A stretch of 64,000 nucleotides of DNA from Ulva prolifera (lineage: Eukaryota; Chlorophyta; Ulvophyceae; Ulvales; Ulvaceae): assembly GCA_023078555.1 (NCBI GenBank), contig CM041197.1, forward strand, positions 5,911,810 through 5,975,809. The letters are read 5' to 3'. Below the pieces are notes generated by a model, which saw only the letters and a program-made list of their open reading frames with translations, did not search any database and had not been told where the DNA came from. Below, piece after piece: positions 40,501 through 49,500 of this stretch. The translations under genes and the position numbers were made by a program. Each line of letters starts with the position of its first letter. Positions within the stretch are counted from its first letter, which is position 1.

Positions 40501-42300
40501 AGTGCTTGCTGGTGTGCCTTCACAGAATGCTGCATCACCGCACCACCCACCCCTCGCTGTCAGAACAGTGCTGCTCCACAGCAATTGCACTGCGTGCTTG
40601 CTGGTGTGCCTTCACAGAATGCTGCATCGCCGCACCACCCACCCCTCGATGGCAGAACAGTGCTGCTCCACAGCAATTGCACTGCGTGCTTGCTGGCGTG
40701 CCTTCACAGAATTCTGCATCCCCGCACCACCCACCCCCCGCTGTCAGAACAGTGCTGCTCCTCAGCAATTGCACTGAGTGCTTGCTGGTGTGCCTTCACA
40801 GAATGCTGCATCGCCGCACCACCCACCCCTCGCTTTCAGAACAGTGCTGCTCCACAGCAATTGCACTGCGTGCTTGCTGGTGTGCCTTCACAGAATGCTG
40901 CATCGCCGCACCACCCACCCCTCGCTTTCAGAACAGTGCTGCTCCACAGCAATTGCACTGCGTGCTTGCTGGTGTGCCTTCACAGAATGCTGCATCGCCG
41001 CACCACCCACCCCTCGATGGCAGAACAGTGCTGCTCCACAGCAATTGCACTGCGTGCTTGCTGGCGTGCCTTCACAGAATTCTGCATCCCCGCACCACCC
41101 ACCCCCCGCTGTCAGAACAGTGCTGCTCCTCAGCAATTGCACTGAGTGCTTGCTGGTGTGCCTTCACAGAATGCTGCATCGCCGCACCACCCACCCCTCG
41201 CTTTCAGAACAGTGCTGCTCCACAGCAATTGCACTGCGTGCTTGCTGGTGTGCCTTCACAGAATGCTGCATCGCCGCACCACCCACCCCTCGCTGGCAGA
41301 ACAGTGCTGCTCCACAGCAATTGCACTGCGTGCTTGCTGGCGTGCCTTCACAGAATGCTGCATCGCCGCACCACCCACCCCTCGCTGTCAGAACAGTGCT
41401 GCTCCACAGAAATTGCACTGAGTGCTTGCTGGCGTGCCTTCACAGAATGCTGCATCACCGCACCACCCACCCCTCGCTGTCAGAACAGTGCTGCTCCTCA
41501 GCAATTGCACTGAGTGCGTGCTGGTGTGCCTTCACAGAATGCTGCATCACCGCACCACCCACCCCTCGCTGTCAGAACAGTGCTGCTCCACAGCAATTGC
41601 ACTGCGTGCTTGCTGGTGTGCCTTCACAGAATGCTGCATCGCCGCACCACCCACCCCTCGATGGCAGAACAGTGCTGCTCCACAGCAATTGCACTGCGTG
41701 CTTGCTGGCGTGCCTTCACAGAATTCTGCATCCCCGCACCACCCACCCCCCGCTGTCAGAACAGTGCTGCTCCTCAGCAATTGCACTGAGTGCTTGCTGG
41801 TGTGCCTTCACAGAATGCTGCATCGCCGCACCACCCACCCCTCGCTTTCAGAACAGTGCTGCTCCACAGCAATTGCACTGCATGCTTGCTGGTGTGCCTT
41901 CACAGAATGCTGCATCGCCGCACCACCCACCCCCCGCTGTCAGAACAGTGCTGCTCCACAGCAATTGCACTGCGTGCTTGCTGGTGTGCCTTCACAGAAT
42001 GCTGCATCGCCGCACCACCCACCCCTCGATGGCAGAACAGTGCTGCTCCACAGCAATTGCACTGCGTGCTTGCTGGCGTGCCTTCACAGAATTCTGCATC
42101 CCCGCACCACCCACCCCCCGCTGTCAGAACAGTGCTGCTCCTCAGCAATTGCACTGAGTGCTTGCTGGTGTGCCTTCACAGAATTCTGCATCACCGCACC
42201 ACCCACCCCTCGCTGTCAGAACAGTGCTGCTCCACAGCAATTGCACTGAGTGCTTGCTGGTGTGCCTTCACAGAATTCTGCATCACCGCACCACCCACCC
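37506..42300. repeat. 92-bp minisatellite, about 52 units
   Basis: Tandem 92-bp units built around GCACTGAGTGCTTGCTGG, CCTTCACAGAATTCTGC, ACCACCCACCCCTCGC and CAGAACAGTGCTGC. Diagnostic variants are GAATTC/GAATGC, ATCACCG/ATCGCCG/ATCCCCG, CTGTCAG/CTTTCAG/GATGGCAG, CTCCTCAG/CTCCACAG and ACTGAGTG/ACTGCGTG. Variant order repeats at larger scale: the same three-unit pattern starts at 38018, 39122, 40502 and 41514 (12, 15 and 11 units apart), and 37926-39029 resembles 40410-41513 at 27 units. Since 92 is not divisible by 3, one frame rotates through three phases; ACTGCGTG removes the only frequent TGA, so forward frames up to 551 codons appear (37834-39489). No protein is called. Confidence 0.95.
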
Positions 42301-42352
42301 CCCTCCCCCTCTGCATGCAGTGCTGCTCTACAGCATTACACTCTGCCTTGCA
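42301..42352. repeat. Degenerate terminal unit of the minisatellite
   Basis: After the last regular unit the sequence still resembles it: CAGTGCTGCTCTACAGC matches CAGTGCTGCTCCACAGC, and ACACTCTGCCTTGC resembles CACTGAGTGCTTGC. Edge units of tandem arrays commonly decay because they escape homogenisation. Confidence 0.7.
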
Positions 42353-42524
42353 TTTGCAGCCTGGAATGGTGAGCACTGTTCGGATTTACATCGATTGTGA
42401 GATACATGGCCCTGCTGGTGTATATGAGCCTCACCTCGAGGTGATCTTTGTCTTGTCAGCGGCGTCTTGTGCAGTGGTAGTCCAGCTGCGCACGTGCGGG
42501 TTTGTTCAGGATATCACGCCGTAG
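42353..42524 (+). other. Open frame running out of the minisatellite
   Basis: The frame open through the final minisatellite units continues into unique sequence to the TAG at 42524, reading MVSTVRIYIDCEIHGPAGVY and further hydrophobic residues (VIFVLSAASCAVVVQL). An acceptor-like TTGCATTTGCAG ends at 42360 just before it, so an independent exon is possible. No family is recognised. Confidence 0.2.
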
Positions 42525-43440
42525 GTACTGGTAGGTGGGAGCACCCACCCACAGCATGTGCGGCGTTGCGCCGGCTCGGCCATGCCTTGAAATTTGTTGT
42601 TGTGACGCAGTGCAGCTTGCCAAGCGTTTGCATGGTGTACAACCCTCACTTGCACAACACATGCTCATTAGCACTGGCCGCAGTCCAGTGAATCAATCTT
42701 CGAGGTGATCACACCATGGCGTGCACGGTCGAGCCTGAGCATAGCTGCTGTTGGCCATGCATGTTTTTATTAGCTGACGTCAGGGTACCCTTTCCAGTCA
42801 ACATATGTGGCGTTGCCCACGTCAACAGGTATCCCTGATTCCTTTTCAGCTGAGACGTGCTCAGCCGGAGAATGTGGAGGTGTTCGTACAAGGGACGCTG
42901 CAGAGCTCTGCATGCCACACGTCGTCGGTGGCTACAGGGGCTTTGCCACCGGCGCGAGATCACTGCTTCTGCAGCTTGCACAATCAACATGCGCGCATTC
43001 TTAGCCGGGATTCCATTTGGCATGTATCATTTAATAACGTTAGTCCATGTATTGGCTCGTAACACCTGAGCCGGAGCCATACTTGGCGGCTGCTGGTCCC
43101 ATGCCCATTACAGGCGCACCTGGATTGCAGCGCCATTAGTTATGACTTGATAGATGCAATTGTAGTTATTAATTTGATCTGTATCCAACATGGGGCTTGC
43201 CGTTGTCTGTCGCTTTGTTTCAAGCGTTGTTGACCATCGCGACCTGCACAGCTCGATCAGCTCTGCGCAAGGATGCCTAAGAAGGCCAGCATGACATGTA
43301 TACACGGTGCGTCTTTATCTTGTTTTGCGTTTTAACTTAATTCACAATGGTGCTTTGCTTGCCTTCTGAGAGGCCTGCGATCGTGCGGCGCTGCCTTGCC
43401 GTGCACGGGAGAGTCTGTTTGTTTTTTTTCCTGATGGTAC
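42525..43440. other. Unique region with short unassigned open frames
   Basis: The longest forward frame is 42805-43062 (85 codons, including VEVFVQGTLQSSACHTSS). Another ends at 42691 and reads LKFVVVTQC and CMVYNPHLHN. GTGCGGCGTTGC (42557-42568) and TATGTGGCGTTGC (42804-42816) are similar words 250 bp apart and may be decayed repeats. None matches a family I know, and the lengths do not exceed chance expectation. Confidence 0.2.
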
Positions 43441-44128
43441 TACATGAATATCAGTAATGTGTGGCAGACTTTATGTCCAACAACGCCTGGTGTTGACGGT
43501 CGTGTGCTGACAACCGAACGCCTCCGGTCTATGCGGTCCAACGAGACGATTGACAGAATGCGCATTGACGCAGGTGCTCCATTGAATCGCCACTACTCGT
43601 CACATAAGATGCACAGTCAACGAGTCATGGACGTTTACGAAGTGACATGTTGGTACGTGCTTGCGCTCATACCCGCTGTTCGATAAGAGCTGGAACAACG
43701 GTGAGGTGAATTCGGAGCTGCTTTACCGCACCCTGCGTCGGCGTATGACATTGTTGCTCTGTCCACCCAGGTAATGGTACTGCTGTAGACGAGTTTGCAT
43801 CTGCTGCAGCGTTTCGCTTAAGATTCTTCAAAGTTCTTGACGTTGTTACATGATATCCGAGGTAGTTGACGACGAAGGCCATGTGGATATGTGCGCGCAA
43901 ATGCATGCATATTGTGATGACGCCCTTGTTCATTCCGATGTGACCTGCACGCTGCAGCAGCAGCTGCGCTACGTGGGAACCCCCCCCCCCGAAAAGCGCG
44001 ATTTCTGGGCTGGCCAGATCACCGTCACGCTGGTGCTAAATTCTCTCGTTTTTTCTATCAAATATCCCAATAATCACGTTCTTCAGGGGTGTATGAAGAC
44101 AGTTTCGCGAAATGTGGGCGGTAGGTGA
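43441..44128. other. Unique region with competing open frames on both strands
   Basis: Forward frames at 43444-43686 (80 codons, LRSMRSNETIDRMRIDAGAP) and 43850-44128 (92 codons) overlap reverse frames at 43667-43933 and 44058-44486. Composition does not favour one strand clearly. It could be decayed element coding sequence, but no transposase motif was identified. Confidence 0.18.
43966..43986 (+). repeat. Perfect 21-bp inverted repeat, left arm
   Basis: GCGCTACGTGGGAAC followed by C residues. It is an exact reverse complement of 44627-44647, 682 bp overall from arm to arm. The C run extends to 43990, making eleven C in a row. The pair could mark a small nested element or a decayed hairpin; no convincing target duplication flanks it. 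Confidence 0.8.
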
Positions 44129-44626
44129 GCTTATGAAACTGAACAGACCACCGATTAGCAGCAATCGGGCATGGCACATGTCGTGACGCCTGCGATCGCA
44201 AACGTATCGACCCCAGGAGACCTCTGCATACACTAAATTGCAGTATGCAGGCCTCAGGTTGGCCGATGCGCAACCGGGGCGACGGACTTGCACTTGCTGC
44301 ATTGCTACTGCATTCGGATGACGCAATGTTGCGATGATCGTCCATCCGGGCCGCGTGACTTGGCAGGACAACGCGAGCGATGCACGAATACATTTTGAAC
44401 AAAAACAAACGTGTTTGCCGCAGCCTGTGGGCGCGTTGGGGCTCGATACATGGCGTGCACCGTGTCCGCCCCACCATTAAAGGCACGCGTGCCCCTCACA
44501 CGCCGGGCCGTCACGCGGACACCTGTCATCATACACCTCCGCGTTTTGGTCAGTAATGACGCATTCGGGCGTCGATAGGCCGTCACGACGCGTGATCAGG
44601 CAATGTTACGGCCACCCCATGATTCC
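44129..44626. other. Interior of the 21-bp inverted repeat pair, no gene recognised
   Basis: About 500 bp between the last forward frame and the right arm. Reverse frames of 142 (44058-44486), 111 (44036-44371) and 93 codons (44305-44586) overlap here in different phases. None has a recognised domain. Confidence 0.35.
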
Positions 44627-44647
44627 GGGGGGGTTCCCACGTAGCGC
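44627..44647 (-). repeat. Perfect 21-bp inverted repeat, right arm
   Basis: Seven G followed by TTCCCACGTAGCGC, the exact reverse complement of 43966-43986. It ends 10 bp before a long palindrome. Confidence 0.8.
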
Positions 44648-44657
44648 GCGCTGACAA

Positions 44658-44717
44658 TGATGTGTCCACAAGTGCATCAGGATGGTATACCATCCTAATG
44701 CACTTGTGGTCACATCA
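44658..44717. repeat. 60-bp near-perfect palindrome
   Basis: Centred on GGTATACC (44684-44691). The left arm, including CCACAAGTGCATCAGGATGG, pairs with the right arm including CCATCCTAATGCACTTGTGG. Of 30 possible base pairs, 28 form, with mismatches at 44677/44698 and 44665/44710. There is effectively no spacer, so it would extrude as a cruciform or fold into a tight RNA hairpin. The central 16 bp also occur at 35961-35976. Confidence 0.88.
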
Positions 44718-46160
44718 GTTCCCCCGACGTCTCCACTTGACACCAGTTGGCTGCTTAGCACCGGCAGTGACTGTATTTTAACCTGCCCCACACCATGCGA
44801 GCTTGATCAGTGTGATCCATTGAAATATGCAGTCATTGTCAGTCATGTTGCCCTTGCATGTATGCCTTTCTGAAGCAAGTTAATATTTCTGTAGTACCAG
44901 GCTGCTATATATTTCTCCACTGCCTCATCTCACAGACTTTATGACCATGCAGGCATATCAGACAATGTCAAGGAATTACAAAATGCCGTGCCAAGTGTAG
45001 ATCTATTCAAAGCTGTACAGAGTCTGCCTCTAAGGCTAAAATATGATCATTCCCGCTGCGGTATGCAAAGCTCTCATACTGATCTTGATTTGCACATGCT
45101 ACACATGCACTTCGATGCATTGCAAAATGCGAATCATGCTATCTAGGTGCATGTTTCTGATGTCAACACATTGTCTTTGGGCCTGCACATGCAGATGTGG
45201 TGCATTGTGAGTTCATGGCATGCGTTGCCTTTGCACTAGCATAATTACATCTCAGAGTGTTCTTGGCCTGATTGCTGGTGTGGTGTTGATGCTGCCCGCC
45301 TCGCCACCTGTATTCTTGGAAAACCTCTTGAAGTGTCATTCTCAACCTGAAAGTGTGTGGTGTTTCACATGCCAAGAGTGCCCAAAGTCAGTCCTTTGCA
45401 TGCCCATACCAGATTCGTAACAGAATTTTTGGCATGCAGATGAATTAGGAATGTGAAGAAGCGCCTGGGACTGCACACGTCACACAACAATGGTTATATT
45501 TTTTAAAGAGCCATCTCAGATCTGACATTATGCGGTATGTTTCGTGTGATGTTAAGAATCCCACTTGGCCACTGTCTAGTGAATTGTATTGCATGCGAAA
45601 TTGTGCAGAGCCTGTTGTTGTGGCGAGCTGTCTAGTTATGTGAACATGATTCTTATGCAGGCTTTGACTATATTTGATGTCTGCGCTGAAGAGAGGCTGT
45701 GGAGCCAGAGACAAGCAAGTGAAGTATTTCAGTCACATTACAGAATGGTCCTATGGATGTGAGATGAGACTGCAGTGGGGTGGACTGGGAAATTGCAGTT
45801 TAACTGCGGGCTCCTTTAGGATGCAAGTCAGGCGCCAATACTTGTGCATTTTTGTATGTTTTAAGAGGCTCCAGTATGCGTCTTCAAGCGGGGAGACTTT
45901 ACTTTTAGGGGTCCTTGGCGCTCGATGTAACATATGGCCACATAATCCGTGCGTAGAGATGGAATTGACTGTATATTGTGCTTCATGTCCTTGATACATG
46001 TTCCCATCCAGTTCTGACTTTTCTACCTGTGATACACAGCGATGTCGGCATGAGTGGTGTGTTTGAGACACAATGTTCTATGCATCCACACAATGGAATT
46101 GCATCTACTTATTGCGGCCTCGTGCCACACCGGCCTGGTGCCACCCCGTCCACATAGACT
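44718..46160. other. AT-richer unique region, no gene recognised
   Basis: A 63-codon forward frame (44682-44873) starts in the palindrome. A 106-codon frame lies at 45674-45994, overlapped by a reverse frame of equal length at 45751-46071. Neither is recognised. The words GCATGC and TGCATG are frequent. I see no further repeat or RNA gene. Confidence 0.4.
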
Positions 46161-46547
46161 GCCTAGGAGGTCATTGCATGATCAATCTGGATCACCATGG
46201 ACCACACGAGTTCACGTTTGCTCCATAGCTGATCCTCAGCGAGGCCCTAGGTAGTCACTAGGAGCCCCTCAATGCCCAAACCTGCTTTCTCGCAACCTCT
46301 AGGCGGTCCTTAGCCAATCACTGGCGAAGATGACCAGGTGATGACCAGGTGCGGAGTCTGCAAGGACCGGCAGGGGACTCCCTGCAACATCATATGCTAA
46401 GGATGTGTCATCCGTGCTCTTACGAGGTCCCCAATCCATCACTACTAGGTCCTCCAGGCTTCATCAACAACTCATTATACGGTCGTACGCGAGCTCCTAG
46501 TGACCTGATGAGGACTGTGTAGAGACTGTGTAACCCCCTGTTTAATG
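46161..46547. repeat. Right subterminal repeat region
   Basis: Short motifs of the GAGGTCC type recur in both orientations: TAGGAGGTC (46164), GCGGTCCT (46303), AAGGACC (46362), GAGGTCC (46424), TAGGTCCTCC (46446) and AGGAC (46511). The 12-mer GTCACTAGGAGC at 46254-46265 appears inverted at 46493-46504 and contains the terminal CACTAG. Two 11-bp tandem pairs lie at 46329-46350 (GATGACCAGGT) and 46513-46534 (GACTGTGTAGA / GACTGTGTAAC). Clusters like this are characteristic of the ends of CACTA elements. Confidence 0.7.
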
Positions 46548-46567
46548 AGTGTTCAATCGTGCTAGTG
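46548..46567 (-). repeat. Right terminal inverted repeat
   Basis: Reads AGTGTTCAATCGTGCTAGTG, the reverse complement of the left end with one difference. It is followed directly by TATTG and normal satellite. Confidence 0.92.
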
Positions 46568-46572
46568 TATTG
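46568..46572. repeat. Right target-site duplication TATTG
   Basis: First five satellite bases after the element, identical to 35364-35368. The satellite continues GGCTCATCGAG in the phase expected from the left side. Confidence 0.9.
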
Positions 46573-49500
46573 GCTCATCGAGAAAAGATTTTCCACACGT
46601 CGAAGTTGAGTGCTTCACTACAACACACTCTTCACATGACATAGGTGTGTGTGACCTTTGCGCACGTCCGTTAAGAGCAACATGCTTCCCTGTCACCTTG
46701 AAGTTAAAAAGTCAACAGGTGCTGAATATGTAATGTATTGGCTCATCGAGAAATGATTTTTCACACGTCGAAGTTGAGTGCTTTACTACAACACATTTAA
46801 CTCAAGATATAGGTGTGTGTGACCTTTGCGCACGTCCGTTAAAGCGCAACCGGGTTCCCTGTCACCTTGAAGTTGAAAAGTTCACAGGTGCTGAATATGT
46901 AATGTATTGGCTCATCGAGAAAAGATTTTCCACACGTCGAAGTTGAGTGCTTTACTACAACACACTCTTCACATGACATAGGTGTGTGTGACCTTTGCGC
47001 ACGTCTGTTAAGAGCAACATGCTTCCCTGTCACCTTGAAGTTGAAAAGTTCACAAGTGATGAATATGACTTGTATTGGCTCATCGAGAAAAGATTTTCCA
47101 CACGTCGAAGTTGAGTGCTTTACTGCAACACACTCTTCACATGACATAGGTGTGTGTGACCTTTGCGCACGTCTGTTAAGAGCAACATGCTTCCCTGTCA
47201 CCTTGAAGTTGAAAAGTTCACAGGTGATGAATATGACTTGTATTGGCTCATCGAGAAAAGATTTTCCACACGTCGAAGTTGAGTGCTTTACTACAACACA
47301 CTCTTCACATGACATAGGTGTGTGTGACCTTTGCGCACGTCCGTTAAGAGCAACATGCTTCCCTGTCACCTTGAAGTTGAAAAGATCACAGGTGCTGAAT
47401 ATGTAATGTATTGGCTCATCGAGAAATATTTTTTCAGACGTCGAAGTTGAGTGCTTCACTACACCACACTATTCACATGACATAGGTGTGTGTGACCTTT
47501 GCGCACGTCCGTTAAGAGCAACATGCTTCCCTGTCACCTAGTAGTTGAAAAGTTCACAGGCGCTGTATATGGCATGCATTTACACAGCGAGAAGAGAATT
47601 CGACACATTGGATCAGAGCGCTACTCTAAAAAACACTTATCACAAGACATAGGTGTGTGTGACCTTTGCGCACGTCCGTTAAGAGCAACATGCTTCCCTG
47701 TCACCTTGAAGTTAAAAAGTTCACAGGTGCTGAATATGTAATGTATTGGCTCATCGAGAAAAGATTTTCCACACGTCGAAGTTGAGTGCTTTACTACAAC
47801 ACACTCTTCACATGACATAGGTGTGTGTGACCTTTGCGCACGTCCGTTAAGAGCAACATGCTTCCCTGTCACCTTGAAGTTGAAAAGTTCACAGGTGCTG
47901 AATATGTAATGTATTGGCTCATCGAGAAATAATTTTTCAGACGTCGAAGTTGAGTGCTTCACTACACCACACTATTCACATGACATAGGTGTGTGTGACC
48001 TTTGCGCACGTCCGTTAAGAGCAACATGCTTCCCTGTCACCTAGTAGTTGAAAAATTCACAGGCGCTGTATATGGCATGCATTTACACAGCGAGAAGAGA
48101 ATTCGACACATTGGATCAGAGCGCTACTCTAAAAAACACTTATCACAAGACATAGGTGTGTGTGACCTTTGCGCACGTCCGTTAAGAGCAACATGCTTCC
48201 CTGTAACCTTGAAGTTGAAAAGTTCACAGGTGCTGAATATGTAATGTATTGGCTCAATCGAGAAAAGGTTTTCCACACGTCGAAGTTGAGTGCTTTACTA
48301 CAACACACTCTTCACATGACATAGGTGTGTGTGACCTTTGCGCACGTCCGTTAAGAGCAACATGCTTCCCTGTCACCTTGAAGTTGAAAAGTTCACAGGT
48401 GCTGAATATGTAATGTATTGGCTCATCGAGAAATGATTTTTCAGACGTCGAAGTTAAGTGATTTACTACATCACACTCTACACATGACATAGGTGTGTGT
48501 GACCTTTGCGCACGGCCGTTAAGAGCAACATGCTTCCCTGTCACCTTGAAGTTGAAAAGTTCACAGGTGCTGAATATGTAATGTATTGGCTCATCGAGAA
48601 AAGATTTTCCACACGTCGAAGTTGAGTGCTTCACTACAACACACTCTTCACATGACATAGGTGTGTGTGACCTTTGCGCACGTCCGTTAAGAGCAACATG
48701 CTTCCCTGTCACCTTGAAGTTGAAAAGTCAACAGGTGCTGAATATGTAATGTATTGGCTCATCGAGAAATGATTTTTCACACGTCGAAGTTGAGTGCTTT
48801 ACTACAACACACTTAACTCAAGATATAGGTGTGTGTGACCTTTGCGCACGTCCGTTAAAGCGCAACCGGGTTCCCTGTCACCTAAAAGTTAAAAAGTTCA
48901 CAGGTGCTGAATATGTAATGTATTGGCTCATCGAGAAATGATTTTCCACACGTCGAAGTTGAGTGCTTTACTACAACACACTCTTCACATGACATAGGTG
49001 TGTGTGACCTTTGCGCACGTCCGTTAAGAGCAACATGCTTCCCTGTCACCTTGAAGATGAAAAGTTCACAGGTGCTGAATATGTAATGTATTGGCTCATC
49101 GAGAAACGATGTTTCAGACGTCGAAGTTAAGTGATTTACTACATCACACTCTACACATGACATAGGTGTGTGTGACCTTTGTTCACGTCCGTTAAGAGCA
49201 ACATGCTTCCCTGTCACCTTGAAGTTGAAAAGTTCACAGGTGATGAATATGACTTGTATTGGCTCATCGAGAAAAGATTTTCCACACGTCGAAGTTGAGT
49301 GCTTTACTGCAACACACTCTTCACATGACATAGGTGTGTGTGACCTTTGCGCACGTCCGTTAAAGCGCAACCGGCTTCCCTGTCACCTTGAAGTTGAAAA
49401 GTTCACAGGTGCTGAATATGAAATGTATTGGCTCAGCGAGAAAAGATTTTCCACACGTCGAAGTTGAGTGCTTTACTACAACACACTCTTCACATGACAT

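Larger units (their letters stand above)
35369..46567. mobile_element. 11.2-kb CACTA-like DNA transposon inserted in the satellite
   Basis: An 11,199-bp block of unrelated sequence interrupts the array between two TATTG copies. Its ends are 20-bp inverted repeats starting CACTAG, with 19 of 20 matching. Short motifs recur just inside the ends. The core is a 92-bp minisatellite of about 4.8 kb with unique flanks of 2.1 and 4.3 kb. The CACTA start and subterminal repeats are known hallmarks of CACTA/EnSpm elements. The 5-bp target duplication is not usual for them (2-3 bp) and is usual for Transib, whose ends also begin CAC. I recognise no transposase, so the element is probably non-autonomous or decayed. 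The insertion itself is very well supported; the superfamily is provisional. Confidence 0.9.

Noticed and set aside
37834-42524. Long forward frames in the minisatellite as a repeat protein gene
   Set aside because: All three phases are open in parts and lengths are multiples of 276 bp, as expected for a 92-bp unit with few stops.
42816-42855. A very short intron near 42834-42854 (GTATCC...TTTTCAG)
   Set aside because: About 21 bp is below the usual size limit for introns, and the frame 42805-43062 is open without removing it.
43047-43058. ATGTATTGGCTC inside the element as a captured satellite fragment
   Set aside because: Only 12 bp match the monomer, which is plausible by chance in 11 kb. 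The surrounding bases do not match.
44058-44486. 142-codon reverse frame as a gene
   Set aside because: Its length is near the chance maximum for several kilobases at this composition. It overlaps other frames on both strands and shows no recognised motif.
35369-46567. LTR retroelement, Polinton or Helitron as the identity of the insertion
   Set aside because: There are no long direct terminal repeats, no long terminal inverted repeats, and no reverse transcriptase, capsid, polymerase or helicase signature. Target duplication and short CACTAG inverted ends fit a cut-and-paste DNA transposon.
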